The notes below the pieces were generated by a model. The model had not been told where the DNA came from. It saw only the letters and a program-made list of their open reading frames with translations, and did not search any database. This document shows, one piece after another, positions 1 to 5,529 of a stretch of 5,529 bases of DNA. The position numbers and the translations under genes are program-made. How positions within the stretch are numbered: the stretch's first letter is position 1; each line of letters opens with the position of its first letter. Source of the stretch: Flavobacteriaceae bacterium (lineage in GTDB: Bacteria > Bacteroidota > Bacteroidia > Flavobacteriales > Flavobacteriaceae); the NCBI GenBank assembly GCA_030590765.1, contig JAUVCP010000178.1, positions 1-5,529 of the forward strand. The letters run 5' to 3'.

Positions 1-250
1 TTTATCTTTCCTTAAAGATACTAAATAATTTATAATTATTAGTGTTTACGGATATACAAAAATATAAGCATAGCTGTATCTACGGTTCCATTTTTTAACG
101 ACATACAAGCGAAAAAGAAACGATTTATATGGGACATTTTGTGGTCAAATTGGTATTATACATCATAAGCAAAATAAAATTATACTTTTTTTATCAAAAA
201 ATGCAACAGTTTCATTTTAACTTCGTATTTAAAACAGAAGATTAATCTAA
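1..250. other. Gene-free AT-rich leader upstream of the sigma-factor operon
   Basis: No open reading frame of useful length and no RNA gene is visible here. Two AT-rich palindromes sit at the left edge. A perfect 7-bp stem with a CCTT loop lies at 3-20, and a 9-bp stem with one bulged A lies at 21-42. Neither is followed by a T-run on either strand, so I do not call them terminators, although they could mark the end of a gene to the left. The operon promoter should lie in this stretch, but I found no clean match to the Bacteroidota TTG...TAnnTTTG consensus. Confidence 0.6.
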
Positions 251-796
251 ATGACAAGAAAAGTACATTCGCATTTGATAGATAAATGCAAGGATAATGA
301 CCCTAAGGCACAAATGCAATTGTATGATTTATATTGTAAAGCAATGTACAATACAGCATGCAATATGATCAAAGATGACGTGATAGCTCAGGATGTGATG
401 CAGGAATCATTTATCAAGGCATTTAAGAAAGTTGAAACATACAATGGAAGTGCATCTTTTGGTTCCTGGTTAAAAAAAATTGTGATCAATCATAGTTTAG
501 ACTGGCTTAAAAAACAAAAACTGAAAACAGTTGAATTAGACGAACAAGTAATTTCTATAATTGATGATGATAATTGGGAGATTGAAAATAAAACCAGTTT
601 ACAAGATATTTATAATTGTATTGAACTATTACCCAATAAATGTAAAAATGTAGTTAAACTTTATTTACTGGAAGGGTATGATCATCAGGAAGTTGCCCAG
701 ATATTAAAAATTTCAGAAGTTGCTTCCCGCTCCCAATTGTCAAGAGGAAAAATGAGATTAAAAGAACTTTTAATACCTACAAATTATGAAAGTTGA
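251..796 (+). CDS. ECF-subfamily RNA polymerase sigma factor
   Basis: This 181-residue protein has the size and two-domain layout of an extracytoplasmic-function sigma factor, which directs RNA polymerase to a small set of promoters. Region 2 spans roughly residues 20-88. It includes the DVMQESFIKAFKK segment (core-binding and -10 recognition helices) and a basic stretch ending WLKKQK. An acidic linker (about 95-113, with DDDNWEIE) follows. Region 4 covers about 119-175, with LLPNKCKNVVKLYLLEGYDHQEVAQIL as the helix-turn-helix entry and the recognition helix around ISEVASRSQLSRGKMRLKELL. There are no extra C-terminal domains. ATG 251 is the first start after the leader and gives normal family length; only a weak AGAAG lies upstream at 236-240. 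The stop overlaps the next gene by 11 bases, which suggests coupling to its likely anti-sigma partner. The family is secure; the regulon and the inducing signal are unknown. Confidence 0.95.
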   Translation: MTRKVHSHLIDKCKDNDPKAQMQLYDLYCKAMYNTACNMIKDDVIAQDVMQESFIKAFKKVETYNGSASFGSWLKKIVINHSLDWLKKQKLKTVELDEQVISIIDDDNWEIENKTSLQDIYNCIELLPNKCKNVVKLYLLEGYDHQEVAQILKISEVASRSQLSRGKMRLKELLIPTNYES

Positions 797-1358
797 TCTA
801 AGAGATAAACTAAAAGAGGATAAAATGAGGAAAGAATTACCAAGGAATCATCGTGCTGATTTTGAGCAGCTTTTACAAAAAGAATTGCATCAAAAAACTA
901 ACAGAAGTTTTACATTTTTAAAAATTGCAGCTTCAGTGTTGTTATTGCTTGGTTTGAGTTTCACTGGTTATCAATTGTTTAATTCAGGAGCTTCTCAAGG
1001 TGTTGAATTCCCTAATGATAAATCAACAAATAAAATAAATTCTTTGGGTGATCTGTCTCCGGATTTAAAAAAAGTAGAAGCCTATTATTTGACACAAATT
1101 AATTATCAATTGGCAAAAATTACAATAACGAATGAGAATAGAGAGCTGTTAGAAGTTTATTTGTCACAGTTGAGTGATTTACAAAAAGAATATAATAATT
1201 TAAATACACAATTGAATTCCAATGAGATAAGTGAAAAAACTATAAATGCATTAATTGAAAATTTGCAATTAAGACTGCAATTATTACGCCAGTTAAAAAA
1301 GAAATTAGAAATAATTGATAATTATAAAAGAGAAGAAGATGAAACAAAACAAGTATAA
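786..1358 (+). CDS. Single-pass membrane protein, probable anti-sigma factor
   Basis: The product has 190 residues. A charged cytoplasmic N-terminus (about 1-42, rich in K, R and E) precedes one hydrophobic segment, residues about 44-64 (FLKIAASVLLLLGLSFTGY). A predicted extracytoplasmic part of about 125 residues follows, mostly helical with heptad-like leucines (about 88-178, for example LQLRLQLLRQLKKKLEI). I see no HxxxCxxC zinc motif, so it is not a classical ZAS-type anti-sigma factor. The anti-sigma role is inferred from the 11-base overlap with the sigma gene, the topology, and my recollection of similar gene pairs in Flavobacteriia. ATG 786 is chosen for the overlap. An alternative ATG at 825 has a better Shine-Dalgarno-like AGAGGA at 815-820 and would remove 13 residues. 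The gene overlaps the next one by 20 bases. Confidence 0.75.
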   Translation: MKVDLRDKLKEDKMRKELPRNHRADFEQLLQKELHQKTNRSFTFLKIAASVLLLLGLSFTGYQLFNSGASQGVEFPNDKSTNKINSLGDLSPDLKKVEAYYLTQINYQLAKITITNENRELLEVYLSQLSDLQKEYNNLNTQLNSNEISEKTINALIENLQLRLQLLRQLKKKLEIIDNYKREEDETKQV

Positions 1359-2277
1359 ATTAATTTGGTCCTTATTACTAATTTCAAGCGTAGTATTTGG
1401 TCAAAAACAGGCGAAAAAGTTGAGTGAAAGCTTTAAAGTTAATAAGGATGTATTGATTGAGATCAATACAAGGCATTCTGATGTTACGGTTGAAACATGG
1501 AATAAAAACACAGTTGATATTCATGGGGTTTGGGAAATTGACGGAATGACAAAAGAAGAAGCAAATCAATATTTTGAAGGATGGGAATTTGAAGCATTGG
1601 GCAACAAAAATAAAGTTGTTATTACATCAAAATCATCGAACAACAGTCATTTCCATAGTGATGTTTTTGACGATATAGATTTTGATTTCGACTTTGATAT
1701 AGAATCAATTGCTCATATTGGAGAAATGTTTAATGGTGATTATTTTTCTGATTTACCATCTGCCCCAGTAATAACACCTTTACCACCAATATCCCCTTTA
1801 CCTCCTTTTCCTGCTCCTGTTGTAGATCAATTGAAGCAAATAGAATTTGATTATGATGCCTATCAAAAAGATAAAGAAGGGTATATGAAAAAATTTGAAA
1901 AGCGCCAGAAAGTTTGGGAAAAAGAATTTGAAGAGAAATTTGAACCTCAGATGAAAGCCTATGAAAAACAAATGGAGGAGTGGGAGAAAAAAATGGAGCC
2001 TCAGTTGAAAGACTATGAAGAGAAGATGAAACAATGGGAAAAAGAGGTTGCACCTAAACTGGAGGAATATGAAAAGAAAATGGAAAAGAAAATGAAAATA
2101 ATGGAAAAAGAGATGGAAGAGAAATACACTTTAAAAATGAAAGAAAAAGAAAGTAAAATGTCTAAATACCAAATAAAGAAGAAGTTGCTGATTAAAGTCC
2201 CCAATGGTGCAACGCTACAGGTTGATTCTCGTTATGGTAAAATAACCATTCCAGATCATATAAAAACTATAAATTAG
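1339..2277 (+). CDS. Exported acidic/coiled-coil repeat protein, possibly 3'-truncated
   Basis: The product has 312 residues from ATG 1339, which is preceded by a purine-rich AGAGAAGAAG. A TTG start at 1315 is possible but would put a charged tail before the signal peptide. Residues 1-22 are a signal peptide ending VVFGQ. Residues about 28-98 form a beta-rich head (SFKVNKDVLIEINTRHSDVT). Residues 108-122 are an acidic FD-repeat patch and 140-161 a proline-rich linker. Residues about 170-278 are a highly charged helix with 18-residue repeats at 202-219, 220-237 and 238-255. The last 34 residues start a second beta region (LLIKVPNGATLQVDSRYGKI). Both ends resemble DUF4097-like bacteroidotal proteins, whose C-terminal beta-solenoid, as I recall it, would continue well past this stop. 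It is co-transcribed with the sigma pair, so it is probably an envelope output or sensing partner. Molecular function is unknown. Confidence 0.8.
   Translation: MKQNKYKLIWSLLLISSVVFGQKQAKKLSESFKVNKDVLIEINTRHSDVTVETWNKNTVDIHGVWEIDGMTKEEANQYFEGWEFEALGNKNKVVITSKSSNNSHFHSDVFDDIDFDFDFDIESIAHIGEMFNGDYFSDLPSAPVITPLPPISPLPPFPAPVVDQLKQIEFDYDAYQKDKEGYMKKFEKRQKVWEKEFEEKFEPQMKAYEKQMEEWEKKMEPQLKDYEEKMKQWEKEVAPKLEEYEKKMEKKMKIMEKEMEEKYTLKMKEKESKMSKYQIKKKLLIKVPNGATLQVDSRYGKITIPDHIKTIN
1942..2103 (+). repeat. Three tandem 18-residue (54-bp) coding repeats
   Basis: Three consecutive 18-residue units lie inside the coiled-coil gene: EPQMKAYEKQMEEWEKKM, EPQLKDYEEKMKQWEKEV and APKLEEYEKKMEKKMKIM (residues 202-219, 220-237, 238-255). 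A fourth, more diverged copy lies upstream around residues 182-199. The aromatic at unit position 7 (F186, Y208, Y226, Y244) is followed seven residues later by W193, W215 and W233. The DNA copies have diverged, so this is a protein-level repeat and not a recent slippage array. Confidence 0.8.
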
Positions 2278-2306
2278 AAATTCAAATTTGACTTAATTTG
2301 AAACAT

Positions 2307-2333
2307 CTAAAGTAGAAATATTTTAGGTTTTTT
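2307..2333 (+). terminator. Intrinsic terminator of the sigma-factor operon
   Basis: CTAAAGTA (2307-2314) and TATTTTAG (2319-2326) form an 8-bp stem with one G-U pair, closed by a GAAA tetraloop. One G and then six T (2328-2333) follow. It starts 30 bases after the stop of the coiled-coil gene, as expected for an operon terminator in an AT-rich genome. The T-run ends where the insertion sequence begins. Confidence 0.65.
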
Positions 2334-2339
2334 GGTAAC

Positions 2340-2358
2340 ATCCTGTAAAGTGTGTAAA
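2340..2358 (+). repeat. IS left terminal inverted repeat (IRL)
   Basis: ATCCTGTAAAGTGTGTAAA pairs with the right end at 18 of 19 positions (T2344 is the mismatch). Similarity outward to 2334 is weak. Bases 2346-2355 of this repeat recur as an inverted copy just before the transposase start. Confidence 0.9.
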
Positions 2359-2458
2359 TAAAAAGTTGTTCTAGAATATTTTGCTGAATTAAAAAGCAAA
2401 AAATATTCTGGAAATAACTTTTGAAGTAATTATTTTTAACTTTTTAAAACACACTTTA
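2346..2458 (+). promoter_or_regulatory. Structured transposase leader, possible translation-blocking fold
   Basis: Two nested pairings span the leader. The inner hairpin pairs 2361-2385 with 2395-2422: 7 bp, an internal loop (G2368 against A2414-T2415), 10 bp including one G-U, a bulge of two A (2402-2403), then 7 bp. The outer pairing joins TAAAGTGTGT (2346-2355, part of IRL) to ACACACTTTA (2449-2458), ten perfect base pairs ending immediately before ATG 2459. RNA that starts outside the element would contain both arms and could bury the initiation region; RNA starting after 2355 would not. The complementarity is visible directly; the regulatory effect is inferred by analogy with read-through protection known for IS10 and IS50. 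Confidence 0.6.
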
Positions 2459-3676
2459 ATGACAAAAGAAGAATTATTAAGCAGTGAGTTCTTAAAACAA
2501 TTTAAAGACTCAAAAGATTTTGGCAATTTTATGGATACTCTCTACAAACGAGGAGTAGAAACCATGCTGCAAGGAGAGATCGAATCCCATCTGGGGTATT
2601 CTAAGAATCAGAAGAGATCTGATCAGGACAATGCACGCAATGGCTATGGCAAGAAGAAGATCAAGACCCAGCATGGAGAATTTGATATTCATGTTCCACG
2701 GGATAGAAAATCAGAATTTGAACCTCAGATAGTTCCTAAACGAAGTCGGTTATCAGAAGGTATTGAGAGTCTGATAGTATCACTTTATGCCAAAGGGATG
2801 AGCAACTCAGATATAGAAGCTCAATTGAATGAATTATACGGTTTTAATGTATCGACTTCCGTAATTTCAGTAGTAACCGATAAGATTACCGGAGATATAC
2901 TGGCATGGCAAAACAGACCATTGGAATCTGTTTATCTCATTGTTTGGATGGATGCAATAGTATTCAAGGTCAGAGAGAACTCAAGGGTTATAAACAAAGC
3001 TATTTACCTTGCTGTTGGGCTGCGTAATGACGGCTTAAAAGAAGTTTTAGGAATGTGGTTGGGTAAGAATGAATCTGCAGCATTTTGGATGTCAGTTTTA
3101 ACTGATTTAAAAACCAGAGGAGTTCAGGATATCTTAATAACTGTAACTGACAATCTCAATGGTTTTACTGATACAATTACTCAGGTTTTTCCTAATTCAA
3201 CTAAGCAGATCTGTGTTATACATCAGATCAGGAACTCATCCAGATATGTAGTGTGGAAAGATAAAAAAGAGTTTACAAAAGATATGAAGTATATCTACAC
3301 AGCACCTAATGTAGAAGCTGCAAGAGCTGCTTTGGAAGATTTTAAATTAAAATGGAATAGTAAATACTCATATGCAGTGGATTCCTGGTATAAGAACTGG
3401 GATGAACTTACTGCATTCCTTGATTTTCCTGTTCAGATCAGAAGAATCATTTACACAACAAACTTAATAGAAAATCTTAATGGAAAAATAAGAAAATACA
3501 CTAGAAATAAACTCTCTTTTCCAACTGATGATGCAGTGAAAAAATCTGTGTTTTTAGCTCTTGGTGAAGTAACAAAAAAATGGACAATGCCTATTCATAA
3601 TTGGGGCGTAATTTTAAACCAATTTATGACTATATTTGAAAATAGGGTTCAACTTAATAAAAATCAAACCCTATGA
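2459..3676 (+). CDS. IS256-family DDE transposase
   Basis: This 405-residue mutator-type transposase moves the element by a copy-out mechanism through a circular intermediate, as known for the family. The N-terminal part (about 1-150) carries the family signature ESHLGYSKN near residues 42-50 and the basic [10 protein letters not shown] segment. The RNase H-like catalytic fold follows. D165 lies in [13 protein letters not shown]231 lies in TDNLNGF (the more common wording is DGLKGF). The [10 protein letters not shown] block at 251-260 holds the usual C..H pair. The catalytic glutamate E338 is in [14 protein letters not shown]. Length matches the family (about 390-430) with no frameshift. ATG 2459 is the start: the family N-terminus begins there, and there is no Shine-Dalgarno sequence. 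Transposition itself cannot be judged from sequence, but all three catalytic residues are present. Confidence 0.96.
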   Translation: MTKEELLSSEFLKQFKDSKDFGNFMDTLYKRGVETMLQGEIESHLGYSKNQKRSDQDNARNGYGKKKIKTQHGEFDIHVPRDRKSEFEPQIVPKRSRLSEGIESLIVSLYAKGMSNSDIEAQLNELYGFNVSTSVISVVTDKITGDILAWQNRPLESVYLIVWMDAIVFKVRENSRVINKAIYLAVGLRNDGLKEVLGMWLGKNESAAFWMSVLTDLKTRGVQDILITVTDNLNGFTDTITQVFPNSTKQICVIHQIRNSSRYVVWKDKKEFTKDMKYIYTAPNVEAARAALEDFKLKWNSKYSYAVDSWYKNWDELTAFLDFPVQIRRIIYTTNLIENLNGKIRKYTRNKLSFPTDDAVKKSVFLALGEVTKKWTMPIHNWGVILNQFMTIFENRVQLNKNQTL

Positions 3677-3683
3677 AATTAAG

Positions 3684-3702
3684 TTTACACACTTTACGGG
3701 AT
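3684..3702 (-). repeat. IS right terminal inverted repeat (IRR)
   Basis: TTTACACACTTTACGGGAT is the inverted copy of the left end with one mismatch (G3698). It begins seven bases after the transposase stop, so the element carries no extra cargo. Confidence 0.9.
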
Positions 3703-3971
3703 AGTGTCTTTTGACTGTTATTCACAAAGAATATTTGTCAAACCCTGATTAATTTTTGCCTTGCTGTTATTTTAACTACTGTTCCTAAATCATTGATTGG
3801 AAAATTCTATTGAATTATTGGTTAACAGATATACTTTGGATGCATTAAAACTAAATTCATCCATAGTTCTGGTGATAGCAAGAACTTGATCTGAGCTTTA
3901 GGCAATATCAAATGTTACATTTTTCGATTTGCCATTCAAATCTATTGTTAGCAGCTATAAGGCTGATTTAG
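3703..3971. other. Intergenic scar between the IS and the - strand operon
   Basis: No intact gene lies here. The stretch holds an imperfect hairpin right beside the IS end: TTTGAC at 3710-3715 with GTCAAA at 3737-3742, and an inner TATTC/GAATA stem. A broken paralogue remnant follows (3790-3951, annotated separately). I see no strong terminator for the - strand operon: the CAGC/GCTG stem near 3954-3966 has only 4 bp and no T-run. Confidence 0.6.
3790..3951 (-). pseudogene. Remnant of a paralogue of the neighbouring lipocalin-like gene
   Basis: Read on the - strand, 3951-3901 gives LTIDLNGKSKNVTFDIA, then an in-frame TAA (3898-3900), then SSDQVLAITRTMDEFSF. The intact neighbour reads LTISMDGRSESTLFDIGQ followed by SSDQVLALKR in its lipocalin-like region. 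About 16 of 28 aligned positions are identical, and the TAA stands exactly where the neighbour has its Gln. The DNA also aligns clearly: TTGATCTGAGCTTTA near 3886-3900 against CTGATCTGAACTTTG near 4489-4503. After the similarity ends the frame continues for about 20 residues to TGA at 3790-3792. No 5' part of the gene is found, so this is a decayed fragment of a tandem duplicate, probably not translated. Confidence 0.75.
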
Positions 3972-4811
3972 TCAATCTTGGACTATGGTAAATTTAATTG
4001 TTTTGTCATCCTCGTAATAGAAAAGAACATTGGGAGCAGCTATTCTCACTTTAGCTTTTGTATTTACTTCAATTTTCTCACCTCGTTTATAGTCATACTT
4101 TAAATTGCAGTGATAGTATGTATCGACTCCATTACTTGTTTTATTTAAAACAGTCCATTGTTCCGGCATTGCATTTTGTCCACGAATAATTACCACCTTA
4201 TGAGATCCATCAGTCGATTCCAAGAGGTAAACAATTCCATCACCTTTAGAACTACCCGAATTACCATTTGCTTCAACTTCTAATTCAAAGTTATAATCAA
4301 CCCGCTCGATTACCGTACCGGTAGGTGTATACCCTAAATCTGCGTTTCGGTTTGCATTACTCTCTGCCTGAATCTCATCAAAACTCTTTTCCGGTACTTT
4401 TACCGTATTATAGACCAAACCCGAGCCTTTTTCAACAAGAATAATTGTCATAAATGTTTCTCCTCTTCTTCTCTTTAAAGCAAGTACCTGATCTGAACTT
4501 TGACCAATATCGAATAATGTAGATTCTGATCTGCCGTCCATACTGATTGTCAATTCAAGCTGCCTGGTATCTTCCAGATATTTCCAGGTTCCTGATAATT
4601 CAAATCCATCAAAATTGCCATGCATCTTTCCTTTCTTTTCTAAATTCAATCTATCACTTAATTTTTGGATGGTATCACCTGTTTCATAGGTCTTAGCTGC
4701 TGAGACCCAGTTATTGGTTAAATATTTTTTCATTTTCTTTTTAGATTGACCGTAGGCTGGATATAAAACGGTATTCAATAAAAAAAGTAAAAGTATTAGT
4801 GAATTTTTCAT
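3972..4811 (-). CDS. Secreted protein with lipocalin-like N-terminal region
   Basis: The product has 279 residues from ATG 4811. Upstream ATG codons to 4895 would place a charged tail before a clear signal peptide and overlap the preceding gene, so I reject them. Residues 1-22 are the signal peptide (hydrophobic core LILLLFLLNTVLY, cleavage near AYGQ). Residues about 30-115 look lipocalin-like: NNWVSA at the start, then GFELSGTWKY, then the strand pair LELTISMDGRS and FDIGQSSDQVLALKR. This matches the pattern of PF13648-type bacteroidotal domains. The second half (about 165-279) is a different, probably beta-rich region that I do not recognise (NFELEVEANGNSGSSKGDGI, then WTVLNKTSNG). The gene starts 49 bases after the upstream lipoprotein gene on the same strand, so the two probably form one operon. 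No enzyme motif is visible; an envelope role is inferred only from the signal peptide. Confidence 0.75.
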   Translation of the reverse strand: MKNSLILLLFLLNTVLYPAYGQSKKKMKKYLTNNWVSAAKTYETGDTIQKLSDRLNLEKKGKMHGNFDGFELSGTWKYLEDTRQLELTISMDGRSESTLFDIGQSSDQVLALKRRRGETFMTIILVEKGSGLVYNTVKVPEKSFDEIQAESNANRNADLGYTPTGTVIERVDYNFELEVEANGNSGSSKGDGIVYLLESTDGSHKVVIIRGQNAMPEQWTVLNKTSNGVDTYYHCNLKYDYKRGEKIEVNTKAKVRIAAPNVLFYYEDDKTIKFTIVQD

Positions 4812-4860
4812 AATTAATTGGGTTTTAAAAGATTGTTTTGTTATTCTCTTTTCTGTTTCC

Positions 4861-5511
4861 TTATCTTCTGGAATCATACGTATTGTAGTTCTCAATAACT
4901 ATTTTTCCTTTCATAGGAAATAATTTACTTTTCCCATTATTGACTCCAACAGGAAATCCCTCACCTTCAAAAAGAATTACGATTCTTTCTTCTGTAAACT
5001 CCTTTAAAATAACTTCTCCATTGTATAATTCTTTAATATTTAATGATCCGGGTTTTGTGCCGGGTAAAGTAAATGACAGTTTACTACTTTTTACTTTTAC
5101 ATTTGCCTGTTCTGATCTGGATAGCGTTGTTACTTGTTTCTCAAAGTTATTTGGAGTTTTATTATAGATCTCAGAATCATATAAATGAACCAAGACTATA
5201 ATACCATTCATATTGGTATATTTAAGTTGTATAAAATCATTAAATAATACAACCAGATTACTATATTTAGGGTTGACTTGGTCAAAAACAATTTTTCCCC
5301 CTTCAATGGTTGCATCAATTGTAACTCCCGTATTTTTTTTAGTTTTATCCTTCTTTTTTTCCTTTACTACTTGAGTTTTCAAGATTGAAGTTTCTATTTC
5401 ATTATTGGTACTTGTTTTTGTATCTGATTTGTCATTGCCACAACCTGACAGAATTAAAATCATAGCAAATAAGATCAATATTTTAGTTCTAATAATTATC
5501 ATGGTTTTCAA
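4861..5511 (-). CDS. Lipoprotein of unknown function
   Basis: The product has 216 residues from ATG 5511; ATG 5502 would remove only three residues. A lipoprotein signal peptide is evident: a basic start, the hydrophobic stretch ILILFAMILI, and the lipobox LSGC with the lipidated Cys at residue 24. The following residues GNDKSD carry acidic positions, which could favour display on the cell surface in Bacteroidota, but this is not a clear export signal. A flexible linker (about 27-62) contains a very lysine-rich stretch, KEKKKDKTKK. The rest (63-216) alternates hydrophobic and polar residues, as in beta-sandwich proteins, with TFTLPG-like and VILFEGEGFPVG turns. I do not recognise the family. 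It is the first gene of the - strand operon visible here. Its promoter would lie at or beyond the right edge, since only 18 bases remain upstream. Confidence 0.8.
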   Translation of the reverse strand: MKTMIIIRTKILILFAMILILSGCGNDKSDTKTSTNNEIETSILKTQVVKEKKKDKTKKNTGVTIDATIEGGKIVFDQVNPKYSNLVVLFNDFIQLKYTNMNGIIVLVHLYDSEIYNKTPNNFEKQVTTLSRSEQANVKVKSSKLSFTLPGTKPGSLNIKELYNGEVILKEFTEERIVILFEGEGFPVGVNNGKSKLFPMKGKIVIENYNTYDSRR

Positions 5512-5529
5512 TTTTTAAATTTCTATATT

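Larger units (their letters stand above)
2334..3708 (+). mobile_element. Complete IS256-family insertion sequence
   Basis: The element has one transposase gene between imperfect terminal inverted repeats. The secure core of the element is 2340-3702 (1363 bp). The outermost bases G2334 and C3708 also pair, so the true tips may lie there (1375 bp), which suits the family's usual 1.2-1.5 kb. I see no 8-9 bp direct repeat for either choice of ends: GGTTTTTT on the left against TTTTGACT on the right. The transposase lines I counted reach 37-45% G+C against about 30% in a line of the sigma operon, consistent with separate ancestry. The reading frame and catalytic residues look intact, so the element may still be active. 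It sits between convergent genes and interrupts neither intact reading frame. Confidence 0.9.

Noticed and set aside
1..250. Promoter for the sigma operon
   Set aside because: Several AT-rich hexamers are present, but none combines a TTG and a TAnnTTTG element at the spacing expected in Bacteroidota.
1315..1338. TTG start for the coiled-coil gene
   Set aside because: It would add IIIKEKK-type residues ahead of the signal peptide. ATG 1339 has a purine-rich upstream stretch and gives a normal signal peptide.
1384..2204. Several - strand reading frames opposite the coiled-coil gene (1384-1569, 1730-2053, 1798-2034, 2013-2204)
   Set aside because: They arise from the A/G-rich coding strand of a Lys/Glu-rich gene read in reverse. 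Their products are Phe/Leu/Ile/Ser-rich with no family features, and they overlap each other.
2510..2692. - strand reading frame inside the transposase gene
   Set aside because: Shadow of a clear, family-supported transposase; no start context and no recognisable motif.
2321..3716. TTTTAGGT (2321-2328) and TTTTGACT (3709-3716) as target-site duplication
   Set aside because: Only 5 of 8 bases match, mainly the T-run, and the left copy is not adjacent to the element end.
3954..3966. CAGC/GCTG hairpin as terminator of the - strand operon
   Set aside because: The stem has only four base pairs and no T-run follows in the direction of transcription.
4812..4895. Earlier ATG at 4895 for the lipocalin-like gene
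   Set aside because: It would add 28 mostly charged residues before a clear signal peptide and create a 35-base overlap with the upstream gene.
4940..5167. + strand reading frame of 75 codons opposite the lipoprotein gene
   Set aside because: The opposite strand holds a signal peptide, a lipobox and a full-length gene; this frame has no supporting features.
1..5529. CRISPR arrays, tRNA or rRNA genes, anti-phage or toxin-antitoxin systems
   Set aside because: No spaced direct repeats, no tRNA-like folds and no matching protein families were seen.

Overview
The window is AT-rich, with about 30% G+C in the host genes I counted by eye. It has little Shine-Dalgarno usage and carries gene families typical of Bacteroidota. 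Sequence flavour and family recognition point to a marine or soil member of the Flavobacteriia, but the exact genus cannot be read from here.

Left part (1-2333, + strand). After a 250-base gene-free leader comes a tightly overlapping three-gene operon. It encodes an ECF-type RNA polymerase sigma factor (251-796), a single-pass membrane protein that is the likely anti-sigma factor (786-1358), and an exported protein (1339-2277). The exported protein has an acidic patch, a proline-rich linker and a charged coiled coil built on 18-residue repeats. The genes overlap by 11 and 20 bases, so translational coupling is likely. A hairpin with a GAAA loop and a T-run (2307-2333) closes the operon. The third gene appears to lack the C-terminal beta-rich half that I associate with its relatives.

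Middle (about 2334-3708). A complete IS256-family insertion sequence with a 405-residue DDE transposase and 19-bp terminal inverted repeats (one mismatch). Its leader can fold into a long interrupted hairpin. In this fold an internal copy of ten terminal-repeat bases, lying directly before the transposase ATG, pairs with the left terminal repeat. This would hide the start site on read-through transcripts but not on transcripts that begin inside the element. No target-site duplication is visible.

Right part (3709-5529, - strand). Next to the element is a short broken remnant (3790-3951) of a gene paralogous to its intact neighbour. Then comes a two-gene - strand operon, transcribed toward the element: a lipoprotein of unknown function (4861-5511) followed by a secreted protein with a lipocalin-like N-terminal region (3972-4811). 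The operon's promoter lies outside the window.

Together this is an envelope-related regulatory operon facing a pair of envelope-protein genes. The insertion sequence, a truncated gene on one side and a gene remnant on the other mark the junction as a place of past rearrangement. I do not see a convincing new defence or mobile system. The most unusual signals are the transposase leader fold, the paralogue remnant and the repeat design of the coiled-coil protein.
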